Made by a program: the position numbers and the translations under genes. A stretch of DNA of 64,000 nucleotides, from positions 124,001-188,000 of the forward strand of contig CBFFRP010000281.1 in the NCBI GenBank assembly GCA_965644295.1. The letters run 5' to 3'. Positions 23,595 through 34,828 of the stretch are shown piece after piece (positions within the stretch are counted from its first letter, which is position 1; each line of letters opens with the position of its first letter). The stretch is from Paraphysomonas bandaiensis. Its lineage: Eukaryota; Chrysophyceae. The notes under the pieces were generated by a model. That model saw nothing but the letters and a program-made list of their open reading frames with translations. It searched no databases and had not been told where the DNA came from.

Positions 23595-24447
23595 AGTATT
23601 GATGACACAAGTAGAGTACGTAATCTACGTCCACTGTTTTTCGTAAAAATGCGATTTGCACGCACCTAATTATAAAGATCTTACGCTCAATTGCGATATC
23701 ACTATATATATAGCGGCTACCAAATTCAGAATCGACGGATTCATCAGCAACAGTCAGAACCGTATTATTAACGATTATTACATTGTCACCCAAAAGCATT
23801 ACCTTTACAATCCGGAAGAATCAAACATGTAGTATTTCATGGAATGCATTTAATTTAGAAATTAGGGTATTAAAATTTTAGAGCTAGTAGCTCTCGAGTA
23901 ATTATTTCAAAATAACCATTAATTGTCACATTGAAGCCTCCACTATTTATCATTTAAATTTACCTCCACACTACTTTAGCGTATTAGAATATGGATCTTA
24001 TTCTAGTATATTCAGTATGTCACTTGAAGACTATGTACAAGAATACAGTGAAATATAGTGATGTACAAATGCTATGATGATATTGAAAAACTGAAATAGT
24101 ATGATCTTTCAAGATATGTTCAGTAACGAGAGGTTCGCATATGTTGGATATTACAACTTCGTGTAAACGATATTAATTAATCTGTCTAGTCTTACGACAA
24201 TTTCTCTCTGTGATCTAGCTTAAAATTAACAATTTCCAACATAGCGTACTGAGTCTACTATAAATTAAAAAATATATATATAATATGCATATAACTAGTA
24301 TTATATTATAATTCATAACGTTCTAAAGGGTCTATTGCTATACCACTTCCAAAGCAAACTTTCATTCACGCCACATATATAGGAAAGTCTGATTATTACA
24401 TGAGAACGGTTGTGTACAGAAACTTTACGCCACACATGTATAGGATA
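23595..24447. other. Convergent intergenic, no gene seen
   Basis: AT-rich gap between the channel and MFS transporter 3' ends. No element recognised. Confidence 0.6.
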
Positions 24448-26070
24448 TCATACTCCCCTCTCCATTCTTAGCCTACTTCTACTGCTATCCATATCTACAC
24501 TACAAGCATCACATTCGTCGTCGCTTGGACTTCTTGAAATCTCCTTTGCTGTATTCCTGTTTCTTTTGAAAGAATCAATGATATCTGCTTTAGTATCCAC
24601 GATTATGGAGAGATCTTCTACCACATATCCGTCTGGAGTGTGTACACCAAATGGCATATAGTACCCATATAAAAATATCGGTAACAGCCCTACAATGCTA
24701 AGCACACCATATGCTGTAGAGTAGCTGACTACATCGGCTAAGTTTTCCCCCAGAAGATTACTGAAAGCAGCTCCTAAAGATTCAATCGTTTTGATAGTTC
24801 CCACGATAACACTGAAACGCCCAGTCCCTCTTAATATATATATTACTTTAGCTGACCTGAAGTTAAAAATATTTAATACCTAGACAGGTGCTCCGCGATA
24901 AGAACAGCCACAACACCAAAAATACCTCCCGCAGCCCCGTCCAATACCTAACTCACTAAAGTCAAATCGAAAACATAGAGCACACATAGGAAGCTCGAAT
25001 GTACAGTGTAACAACATATACAGAGGTATGCCTAGAATCACTAGAGAAAATCAAACATACATATTAGCCGATTACCTGAGTGGAAATTAGTAGGTAGATA
25101 TTAGGCTCCGGTGACATGAGTAACAAGCTTAGTATCCATCCTCGTATGGGAATAAATGTAAAGGAAAGCATTAGGAGACCTTTAGTTCCAAAGAAGGTGA
25201 CGTAGTATCCTGCAAGAGCTGCAGATACAATCATGGAACATTGGGCTACCGCCACACTTATACATGCAAACTCAAATCCATGTTGAGCGTTTATGTATAA
25301 GACCTGAGCTAACAGTGGAAGCATTGAGGCATTGGAGAAATGAAAAAGCATCAGAGAGGTGTAGAAAACGATAATCTTCGGCTGAAAAAACAGTGTCAGC
25401 AAAGGCATGGGGGGTGTTGATGAAAGTCCACGAGCCACATTGAGATGTATATCCGATGGTTGGATCATTAGCATTGTGCAGCAGGTTGCAATACACATGC
25501 CTATGCATATATAAAATAGGGCCTTTCCACCTGCATATACAGAGTAAATATCTATTATCTGAGATGTAATTACATTACCATACCTTGAGCAAAATACACA
25601 ACAATAGCTGAGCTAATAGCAAAAAATGCATTTCCCGCATGAATACATGTTTCATTAATAGGTACTTGTAATAATATTCCATTAGAACCAACTATACCTA
25701 ACGTTATACTGTATATAGCTGGATAAGCTAAAGCATATCCTATACCTAACCCTATCATTGATACTATTACAATCCAATAATTTGTATTAATAATTAATAT
25801 CATACATATTATACCAATTAATATATTTGATACTATAATCATTGTACGTTTATATGTAGTTTGATCTGCTAATAATCCTATAGGAGTTTGTATAAGTAAC
25901 GATACAATACAATTAAGAAATAAGACATAGCCAATCTCATGTTCTTTCCATTCATTCATTAAAAGATAAGGTGCAATGAATATTCCTGGTCGTGCTCTAT
26001 TTAAGGTAAAGAAATTAATGAATCCTAATATATATGTGTGTATATGAGGGGTTCTATATGGAGTAGACAT
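24448..26070 (-). CDS. MFS-family transporter
   Basis: This is a predicted polytopic carrier of the major facilitator superfamily; substrate unknown. Four exons on the minus strand keep frame: 26070-25584, 25530-25076, 24947-24880 and 24829-24448, giving 463 residues. The cytoplasmic loop 2-3 signature is GLLADQTTYKR (usual G-x3-D-x2-G/x-R/K-R). About twelve hydrophobic segments are visible. The motif DGAAGGIFGVVAVLIAEHLS spliced to RGTGRFSVIVGTIKTIESLG is strongly reminiscent of a bacterial-type MFS clade (bacterial members have GTGRFN..GA). That may mean an old transfer, but the introns show it is fully domesticated. The hydrophilic C-tail is Ser/Asp-rich. A minisatellite abuts the start codon. 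Confidence 0.88.
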
Positions 26071-26075
26071 TGTAT

Positions 26076-26199
26076 GATATGAGGGTTTATAGGAGGATAT
26101 GAGGGTTTATAGGAGGATATGAGGGTTTATAGGAGGATATGAGGGTTTATAGGAGGATATGAGGGTTTATATGACAGATATGAGGGTTTATAGGAGGAT
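26076..26199. repeat. 20-bp minisatellite GATATGAGGGTTTATAGGAG
   Basis: About six head-to-tail copies. The first five are essentially identical and the last is altered (TATGACA). It begins 6 bp upstream of the MFS start codon, so it lies in that gene's 5' UTR or promoter. Confidence 0.95.
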
Positions 26200-27816
26200 A
26201 TATGTGTATTAGTGGATATATATGAAGTTAGTTGTGAGGTCTAATCATACGATACTTTACTATACGATACTTCAATGAACTTCACTTCACTTCACTATAC
26301 TTCACTTCACTTTAAACTTTGCTGTACTATATACTATACATTACTACCAAACACCATATGCAGCATATGGTATATATGGATCTCACACATGCATCACTTC
26401 TTCTTTAATGGCCACTTTTATGACAATGAAGTCACCTTCCAACATATGGTTCATAATAGCTAATCATAAAGCGTATAAATAGTTTGGGAGGGTTTTATTG
26501 GTTAACAGTTGTATTGGGTGTTATAGACAGACATACTCAAGATCTATATCGACTGTCTGCATCGTAGTTTTCGGGAATGTATTGAAGCAAAAATGCTATG
26601 TATTACTACAATATAACTACGGCTACAATACAGATAATTGCTGACTCAATATTGGAGGCATCTGAACAAAAAAATATAAAGGATGCCGATACTACATCAT
26701 AGCATAGTATGATATAGTGCTACATACCATATACATATATATGTGATAGATATCCTAGAAGTGCTTATTGTAGAACTCAATTATATGAGAAGTGAACCCA
26801 ACGTATGTAGTACGTATCACTTTAATACCGTTCAATGTGTCCCCGTTATTAAGCTCTATATCTGCATATAGAGTGCGTGTGTATACATAGATCTGAAGCC
26901 TTCTGCTGAACCCTTCAGCATTGTAATCCGTGTGATCAGATTTAAACTTACATGCTGTCTGACTTCTTTTCATCGAGTGTTCAGTATCTATATACTATGA
27001 TTCACTTCTTACTTTTACTGTACACAGAACACAGAGTGCTACGAAGCAAGGTTGATTAAATATGTGTAACAAAGAAATGTTCACTTGGGCAGGTGCACTA
27101 TTTTGCCATTGTTAATCATCCATCCGTAGCAATGTATATTAATTTTCATTGATTCACGTATATCTCTTAACGCGTGACTACAACAAGATAATACAATGAA
27201 ATATCAATTGACTGAATAATTCCAGACTATATAAGATATACGACTGTATAAGATAGACAAATGAGTGTGATGCTAATGCTCTATGTAAACATGTCTTGCT
27301 ATTATACTATTAGGCTTTATTCTTCATGTGGAGTTTTTATATAATCTTATAATAATACAAGGTGTATCTTTGCTTCATTAAAATCTAAGATTAGCCATAA
27401 ATCTTTTGTATATAACTAATTACTTTCTTCTTTACCACCGAACCTATGAGTCAGCATTGCAGTTTCGAGTGTTCGGACAACAGTGATACTATTATTAGAA
27501 TATGCATCGTGAAGTAGCGACGAATATAAGCTACCGGGACTAATGAATACACCACTTCTTACGTATATGGTATGCACACAAGATAGTTCAGATCCACATC
27601 CTCTAATAGATCACTGCATATATACACACCTCAAGCTCAAAAGATTCTAGTTCTTATTCCCTGTCGTTAGACTATATATATTGGCACTTCCTACACTTCT
27701 GGCGTATATATATCAAGCCCAAGAAAAGAGTGTCATGGCGAACAAGTGTTATCTTATAAGTATTACCAAGTGCCACATCACATGTAAACAAAATCCAGTA
27801 GAATAGCAAAAACTAC
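26200..27816. other. Intergenic, one weak ORF and one repeat
   Basis: A short CTTCA tract lies at 26279-26310 and the dispersed repeat at about 26555-26680. The minus frame at 26755-26973 (72 codons, starting MKRSQTACKF) has a coding-like composition but no family I recognise, and may be a gene remnant. The rest shows nothing. Confidence 0.5.
26555..26680 (+). repeat. Dispersed repeat, copy 1
   Basis: This stretch (containing TATAACTACGGCTACAATAC and CAATATTGGAGGCATCTGAA) is about 80% similar by eye to the reverse complement of 32257-32380. It is one family inserted in opposite orientations. No coding capacity. Confidence 0.7.
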
Positions 27817-29171
27817 CTAAGGATCCAAATTGGGGCGGGCCATCATGTGGCGGGAAATGATAACACGCTGAATCTGACTGGTGCCTTCGTAAATTTGATA
27901 TATCTTAGCATCCCTCATTAGTTTCTCCACAGGGTACTCTGTGTTAAATCCTGCTCCACCGAAAATCTGCAAAACAGGTTGATTAGGTAACATGTATAGC
28001 ATATAGCAATCAGAAAGATACAGATATTACCTGCACGGCATCAGTAACCACTTTATTACAGTGGTCGGCTGCGAATGCCTTGGCCATTGAGGCAAACATA
28101 GTGTTCGACCTGCCTTGATCAATTTCGAAAGCGCTCTTGTACGTCAGCAGCCGTGCCGCCTCAATACCAGTAGCCATGTCAGCCAACATGAAGGCTACAG
28201 ACTGGTGCTGGCAGATTGGGGTTCCCATCGACTTGCGCTCCTTGGCGTACGCCAGGGCTTCGTCCATAGCTCGCCGGGCAACTCCAACAGCCCCAATAGC
28301 AACAGGAGGACGAGTGTTGTCGAAAGCTCCCATAGCAATCTTAAATCCGGCACCCTCTGAACCTAGCACATTCTCCGCAGGTACGACAACGTTATCGAAG
28401 AAGACCGGTCTGGTGTCGGAGCACCGCTGACCCATATTCACAAGTTTCTCTCCAAATGAAACTCCTGGAGTATCAGAATCGACAATAAACCCTGTCATGC
28501 GTCTTCCCGCTCCCGCTCCCTTGTCCGTCACCGCCAGAACGAACATCCAGTTAGAAACACCAGCATTGGTAATCCACAACTTAGACCCGTTGATGACCCT
28601 GCGATAGTTGTCACATACTACATAGTACATAGCAAAAGTACCATGTAACTTACCATTCATTACCCTTCTTCTCTGCAGTTGTTGAGATCCCAGCGACGTC
28701 ACTGCCCGCACCTGGTTCAGTCACACAATATGCGCTCTTCAAGGGAGCTTCTGTCATACGCCCGAGGTATTTTTTCTTCTGTGCAGTGTTACCGGCCAAA
28801 ATAACAGGCATTTGAGCAAGAGTGTTGGCCTCGATAGCTGTTCCAATGCCTGAGCAACCATAGGCAAGCTCCTCACCAATCACACACCCGTCAACGGTAT
28901 GCAATCCCAATCCCCCAAACTCCTGTGGGATATGAGCATTCACTAAGCCAAGTTCCCAAGCTTTCTCAAAGACATCATGAGGAAACTCCATACTCTTATC
29001 ATACTTTGCAGCTACAGGGATAATTTGTTCTTTAGCGAATTGTCTCGCAAGATTCTGATAAGCTTTCTGATCATCAGTCAACTCGAAGTTATATCCACCA
29101 GATGATAAGCATCTGTTTACAGATAAATGACGAGATTTGGATACATTACGAGTAAAAAATTTAGACAACAT
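27817..29171 (-). CDS. ACADM: Medium-chain acyl-CoA dehydrogenase, mitochondrial
   Basis: An FAD enzyme of mitochondrial beta-oxidation that makes trans-2-enoyl-CoA and passes electrons to ETF. Three exons on the minus strand keep frame: 29171-28654, 28598-28031 and 27966-27817, giving 411 residues (MCAD is about 420). The chosen Met ([15 protein letters not shown]) begins an Arg/Ser-rich, acid-free presequence; an upstream in-frame Met would destroy it. Landmarks: [15 protein letters not shown] (FAD/substrate loop), [29 protein letters not shown] and [12 protein letters not shown], where the Glu is the catalytic base at the position typical of medium- and short-chain enzymes. Short-chain ACAD cannot be fully excluded, but overall similarity favours MCAD. 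Confidence 0.92.
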
Positions 29172-29740
29172 ATTCTTAAAATGAAGATATGGAATTATAT
29201 GCTGAAGAGGGTGCAATTGTGATGTATATCATGCAGCTGTTATCTGATAGCTTTGTATGCATGCATGCATATATATACCTATATACGGATAAGCAGTACA
29301 GAGGCTACGTATGTATGTACAGCTGAATGTATCTACACTCCTTGTGTGTGTGGCAAAATGCGGTTGCGAGCACCTCAATAAAATACAGTTGTATATCGAC
29401 TATACCTTAATATACTTTTTTACCAATTTTGTCCTTTTCGTCCTAAATTCCTGTAAAATAGATTGGTACTTATCTACATAAAACACAGTATCTATTTTTT
29501 TGCACTTAATGTCACAATTTTTTACAGCACCAAAAATACAGAGTATATGCTGTGTGTATATATGCATATTGGTGGTATGGTTTGCTTGCAACAACCCATA
29601 ATTATTAACCAATCTATTGCATTATATCAGGCCACTAGCCTTACAGAACTAGTCATTTCAGTGTGGTAGAGTCGTGGAGTGATACAGTACCTGGCAGGAT
29701 CATTTTCTTATCTAAATAATCAAGCCTTTTGTTAAATATA
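29172..29740. promoter_or_regulatory. Divergent promoter region (MCAD / half ABC gene)
   Basis: 569 bp between head-to-head starts. AT-rich with a short GCATGCATGCATATATATA tract near 29259-29277 but no long tetranucleotide array. No other feature seen. Confidence 0.45.
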
Positions 29741-30812
29741 ATGCTAGGGCTTAGAAGACTAACTGCCACAGCTTTACCCATCTCCAATATTAGCTCGAGA
29801 GCGTTTTCTTCAATAAAATTCAAAAATGTTACTATTGATGGAGAGTACGTTTTAACGGATGTATCATTTTACTCAGAAAAAGGAGAGAAAATTGCATTGA
29901 TGGGTAATAGTGAGATAGGTACGTGTAGTCAGTGTTATGGAGTGTTATGGTTTGTTACTACTTGCAATAGGGAAATCAACATTTTTGAAACTGTTGAACG
30001 GAAGTGTATCTCCTACGCGTGGGGAGATAAATTTTATGGAGGGTAACAGAGTGCTGACATTCCAATCAGCGATTCCAAGTGATGCTAGTATGTGTACTAT
30101 CAACTCTTTTTTGACCAGAAATGTGGCTAACCCGTCTGGATTGAATAAGGATACCATTGATAAGGTATAATATAACTTTATTCAAGTCATTTTTTTTGTT
30201 ATGACGGTGGTTATGCTGCAGATTCTACGGGATGTGAAACTATCAGATGTCCGCCCCGGAAGAGCTGTCAGCACCCTCTCCTTGTCTCAACAAGCTCGTC
30301 TGCAGATGGCTGCGATGCTCCTACAGCAACCAGATATCATTCTTTTTGATCATCCCACTGATGTATCCACTGGTCTCTCACATGATGATGTGGAAGACCT
30401 TAAGAATTTCATTTCACAGTCGCCTACGACTTGTGTTATCCATTCGAATGATGAGGATTTTATGGACTCTGTTTCTACTTCTGTCTTGCACTTTGATGAG
30501 GACGTATCTGTGGGAGAACGCACAGTCTATCTTATAGATAGCCCCTATAGGGAGGCTAAAGCTGCGGTCGAAGAGGCGAAAGTGCGAGATGCAGAATCTA
30601 AGGCAGAGAAAGTACGTCAAGAGAAGTTGGAGGCTCTTCGTCATTCCAGGTCACCTGATGTCGTTGCCGAACTCGACCGTATTGGATTTGAGAATTTGGA
30701 ATCTGCCCGGAGTCAGGAGCAGTATATTCAAGCTATGCTATTGATCATGATCATGCATCCTCCTGCAGCCGTGCTTTTATATAATTTTGGCTTCCTAGAC
30801 GCCATCATGTAG
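29741..30812 (+). CDS. Single-domain ABC ATPase, degenerate, ABC-F-like
   Basis: Three exons keep frame: 29741-29918, 29971-30164 and 30222-30812, giving 320 residues. The N terminus (MLGLRRLTATALPIS) is Arg-containing and acid-free, resembling a mitochondrial presequence. One ABC domain follows. Its Walker A is MGNSEIG/KSTFLKLL, rebuilt exactly across intron 1. The signature is STLSLSQQARLQMA, where LSGGQ is expected. Walker B is IILFDHPTD, in which His replaces the catalytic Glu of DEPT. The switch region IHSNDEDFMDSV keeps a His. A charged coiled-coil tail (EAKAAVEEAKVRDAESK) resembles the linker of ABC-F proteins, but the second ABC domain is missing. It probably binds ATP and hydrolyses it poorly. 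It has no membrane domain, so it is not a transporter alone. Confidence 0.75.
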
Positions 30813-31297
30813 CTCTTTTCTCGTAGCGTACATGTAATCCGCTAGCACGAGCATATGAGCGACGTGAGCATATTGGCGGATTGGTGCAAGTGATGTTCCA
30901 TTACATAGCATATATATATTCGCACTAATTAAGATTCCGGTGGTAAATAATATTCTTATCCTTTTGATATCGTAATAGCAAGATGCATCTTACATCTTAG
31001 TACTGTTGAATTCATTTAAGCATTTAAGCCAATAATGCATTAATAATATGATATTAGTGACAAACCCTAATAAAAATTAGTTGAGTACTTGATACACAAA
31101 CAAAATGGTGGTGGATAATATATCTGAATTTAGTTCTATTTATAAGTTAAATTGCAACAAATTACGACGGAAATGTCGTACAGTTATCACTTCTGCAAAT
31201 GGCAACAGCAATTTAATATACTTTGGCAATTTCAATTGGATATGACGATTGTGTAATACAATAAGAGAAAAAATACACACGATACTTTGTGTATTCA
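30813..31297. other. Convergent intergenic, no gene seen
   Basis: AT-rich gap between the half ABC gene and the ferredoxin gene. Nothing recognised. Confidence 0.6.
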
Positions 31298-31882
31298 TCA
31301 AAACATATTGTTGGCCTGATCAGGTATGGTTAGGGTAGTACCTTTGCACTTTTCACTGAAAACCAATTGACATCCTAAGCGGGAAGTGTTGCAAGCACCC
31401 CAAGCATAGTCTAACATATCTAACTCATCATCTTCTGGAGGACTAAATTTATTGTAATGGTCGTCATCAACTATAACATGACAAGTTGAACATGCTGCAT
31501 TTCCCCCGCATGCCCACTCGATGTGTTTACTCAATATCTCCTCATCTGAAGAGGCATCATGCAATGTGTCTCCCTCCCGAATATCAATTTGATTTGATAT
31601 TCCTTCTCTCGGATACTCAACAGTTACTGATACTTTAGGCTTTTCATCTTTAGCTTTTTTATGTTGAATAGAGTCTGCCAAAGCCTTAATTCCACTCTCC
31701 CCAAAATTAGATAAACTACTTGTAGTAGGATTTATTCCAGATTGCTTTAATACAGATATAATTGATGATGATATTTCTTCATTATATCCTTTTGATAACA
31801 GCCAATCTTTTGCTTCTTGTGAAAATCTTCTGGTAATGTATTGTATAGAGGTCTGTATACGTACTTGACTGGATATTCTCAT
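31298..31882 (-). CDS. Adrenodoxin-type [2Fe-2S] ferredoxin, mitochondrial
   Basis: A mitochondrial electron carrier used in Fe-S cluster assembly, and in some lineages for P450s. Single exon, 194 residues. The N terminus (MRISSQVRIQTSIQYITRR) is a good presequence. A helical extension of about 60 residues (residues 23-80) follows, which animal adrenodoxins lack. The ferredoxin fold then begins at VSVTVEYPRE. Cluster ligands are seen as C-G-G-N-A-A-C-S-T-C (CxxxxxCxxC), and the fourth Cys lies in SRLGCQLVF. The C-terminal TIPDQANNMF matches the usual ending region. Head-to-head with the SDR gene. Confidence 0.93.
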   Translation of the reverse strand: MRISSQVRIQTSIQYITRRFSQEAKDWLLSKGYNEEISSSIISVLKQSGINPTTSSLSNFGESGIKALADSIQHKKAKDEKPKVSVTVEYPREGISNQIDIREGDTLHDASSDEEILSKHIEWACGGNAACSTCHVIVDDDHYNKFSPPEDDELDMLDYAWGACNTSRLGCQLVFSEKCKGTTLTIPDQANNMF

Positions 31883-32481
31883 TATATATAGTAATGGTTA
31901 GATTAGAAGATAAGTCTCATATTACTTGAATAGAATAGAATGGTAGTTGTTTAGTGTAATGGAGATGGAGATGAATGTATTGGAATAGGCAGGACTATGA
32001 CGTGAGTGGAGTAGATTACTATCTATATGCTTCTGTTGTATGGTGTATGTACTGCTGTATATGTACTGCTGTATTGTACTGCTGTACAGCCAGTGGGTCT
32101 ATGAGAGATATAGCGTAGTGTATACTGCTGTATTATATCTTGTGAGTTCAATTCATACATAGTACGACCGCACGTACAATATAGTAGCTACATCATACAG
32201 CACATATACGACGTACAAAGTACGTATATAGCTATAGAGAGATCTTTGTATATTTTTGTTCATAGATGCCTCAAATATTGAGACAACAATTATCTGTATT
32301 CCATCCGTAGTTATATTGCAGTAATATAGAAGAGTTTTGCTTCAAATTACTCCCGAAAAATAAGATGCTGACTGCCGATACGTACATCCATATCTCAACA
32401 TACAAGTGAAGGATCAACCCAGATATCCATATATATATATATATATACAACCTTATCTCAATATATTCATTATTAAACAAT
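31883..32481. promoter_or_regulatory. Divergent promoter region (ferredoxin / SDR)
   Basis: 599 bp between head-to-head starts. It includes repeats of GTATGTACTGCTGTATAT (about 32040-32130) and the dispersed repeat copy at 32257-32380, which lies immediately upstream of the SDR gene. Confidence 0.45.
32257..32380 (-). repeat. Dispersed repeat, copy 2
   Basis: Reverse complement of this stretch resembles 26555-26680 throughout (shared TATAACTACGG, ATACAGATAATTG and GAGGCATCT blocks). Confidence 0.7.
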
Positions 32482-33846
32482 ATGTCAACTAATAATAATC
32501 TTCCTAAGATACTTATATTAGGAGGATGTGGATTTATTGGTAGAAATCTTATTAAATATTTAATAGATAATAACTGTGCATTATGGATTAAAATTGTTGA
32601 TAAAACTATACCAGCTATGTCTTATTTACATCCTATGTATGAATCTATATATGAATCTTCAATTGTTGAACATCAACAAGCAGATTTAACAAAGTATAGT
32701 GTATAACTCTCTCTATATATATATGTATGATCTTCTATATTTAGGCCAGAACATGTTGAGAAAGCATTTACTACATCTAAACATATTGAAAATATATCAT
32801 TTGATATAGTATTTAATCTTGCTGCGGAGACACGTCATGGACAACCTGAGTCGTTATATATATCACGTTGTGTAGAGCTGAGCAAACTCTGTGCAGCCAA
32901 GGCTCTTGCTTGTGGCGTGAAGCGATTCGTTGAGGTGAGTTATCATTTCTAAAGTAGTTATTTCTGACGTAGTTTTGTATAGTTGTCAACGGCTTTGGTG
33001 TACCCTGCAAATACTAGTCGCCCGTGCAGTGAGGATTCGAATGTGTCTCCGTGGACAACGCAGGCACGATATAAACTAGAGGCAGAGCAAGAAGTTCTCT
33101 CTCTCTGTGCCCAAGGGTTGGATGCAGTTATTTTACGTCCGGCATTTGTGTATGGTCCTGGCGATTACCACATGCTGATGACGAGGGCTGCGTGCGCTGC
33201 AGCTTATGTTCATCTTGGCGAGAAGATGTCTTTCCTATGGGACGCTGGGCTACGTATCAACACAGTGCATGTACTGGATGTATGTCGGGCAATGGTTCAC
33301 GTTACCGATCGTTCCAGAGTGCCTGCTGGTAGTATTTGGAATCTCTGCGATAAAGGGGATACTAACCAAGGGAAAGTGAACGCAATGCTGAGAGATATGT
33401 TCGGTATCACCTGCGGATTTCATGGATTTGTAATCAGTAACCTTGCCAGGTGAGCCCAAATACACATTCTTACTCTAGTGCTAGCTAATATCTATATGGT
33501 CATTAAAAGAATTCGACTGAAAGAGGTTGTGTCCCACGCAAATGAAAAGCACCTTGCTCCTTGGGTGGAAATATGCAAAAGGTACCGTGTAATACTGTAT
33601 GAAGTTTATTATTTTAATATGGATGCTACGCCTAATCTCTCATTTGACAGGCATAACATCCCTAATTCTCCTATATCTCCGTTCATGAGTCTAGACCTCC
33701 TTCGCGACAACGGCCTTCATGTAAATGGAGAAGCAATAGAGGCGACGGGGTTTCAATATACTTACCCGGAACTCACTGTGGAAGAATACCGAAGGTCCAT
33801 AGAGTTAGCAATCGAAGCTGAAATTTTTCCTAGGATATTAGTGTAG
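32482..33846 (+). CDS. Extended short-chain dehydrogenase/epimerase-like protein
   Basis: A Rossmann-fold NAD(P)-dependent protein of the epimerase/3-beta-HSD type. Five exons keep frame: 32482-32693, 32745-32934, 32983-33449, 33510-33581 and 33651-33846, giving 378 residues. The cofactor loop is ILGGCGFIGRN (GxxGxxG). DIVFNLAAETRHGQ follows, then LSTALVYPA. Substrate-region signature: ILRPAFVYGPGDYHML. VHVLDVCRAMVH follows. Where extended SDRs have YxxxK, this protein reads TTQARYKLEAE, so the Tyr four residues before Lys is Gln. Either the neighbouring Tyr serves or the catalytic chemistry differs. Substrate unknown; sugar-nucleotide or sterol are both possible. The short fourth exon (33510) uses an acceptor 'aaaag' and is the least certain. 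Confidence 0.85.
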
Positions 33847-34828
33847 TGAAAAATACTTCTTTATTATGTCTAACTGTCTGATATGTGTTCATTAATGTTA
33901 GTACTTCTAAGTACATGGTAATACCGTAGTGGGTTTGTATCTATGATCAGCAGCTATGTTAGAAATTGACATTTCCAGTAACAAGACCTTGATAAACACT
34001 TATATAGAATATTATAATATTATGAGTGATACCATGCTTCATTCATTGACGTTCACCAACTCTTTTTATCTCTACTGCACCAACCATTTCTAGTACGATC
34101 TTACATCGTCACTATCTTGTACAGTGTACAGTCAGTATATTTCAGTTTCATCACTACAATGCCTATCATATTGTTGGTTCTCATTTCTCATAATACAGCT
34201 AGCTACTACTGTATTCCTTGAGTATCGGATATAATTCAAATATCTTGGAAACTACAGCTTTTAATTGCTCACAAACAGGAAAACTCAACAAGCTACAAGC
34301 TATACAGCTTAAGATATGGTCTATTGAATTAAGCCAGCCTATGAATTGGCAACAGTTACCAATAATAATCATTGCAATTATCATTTTTAAACCGTTTACT
34401 TGGCAATTCAACTTTATTGTTACGCAACAGGACTGTTTTTTTGCAATTATTTGTTGTAGCTCGCCTAATTACAATTGTTAATTATTGTCTAATCAAATTA
34501 GCTACTCATTAGAGGCACGAATAGCATCAACTGTACTTATCACGCCATTTGTATTAGGGTGCTTCATGCTAAGATGCTAAGCAGCCCTAAAGCGGCGGCA
34601 GATATCGATAGAAAAATAAATTGAACCGTGATGATGAACATACTTTTTAAGAATCATGAAATTTTTGAGTGAGTTCAGAATAGCTACAAAATACCAGACA
34701 GAATTGCTGATGCGTCTAAGCAGCAGCATGTACACTAGACCCATGTATGCATGTAAAGTCATTGTGGATGGCAAAACAACATACCATACATAGGACCCAG
34801 ACGTGAAACATAAGAACTTGCATAAGGC
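33847..34828. other. Convergent intergenic with repeat-family copy
   Basis: Contains at about 34030-34450 a diverged copy of the repeat also seen at 37980-38420, 41880-42360, 45780-46000 and 48890-49090. The minus-strand frame at 34199-34411 ends like the one at 38203-38400, so it may be a decayed transposon ORF. The remainder shows nothing. Confidence 0.5.
34030..34450 (-). repeat. Diverged copy of hAT-like repeat family
   Basis: Shares blocks TTTCAGTTTCATCACTAC and TACTGTATTC..AAG with 38160-38220 and 45940-46010. A CAGG..GCGTAACAAT-like end lies near 34420. Too decayed to give a gene. Confidence 0.45.

Noticed and set aside
8457-26199. CRISPR-like arrays
   Set aside because: The repeats are tandem without unique spacers, and the genome is eukaryotic.
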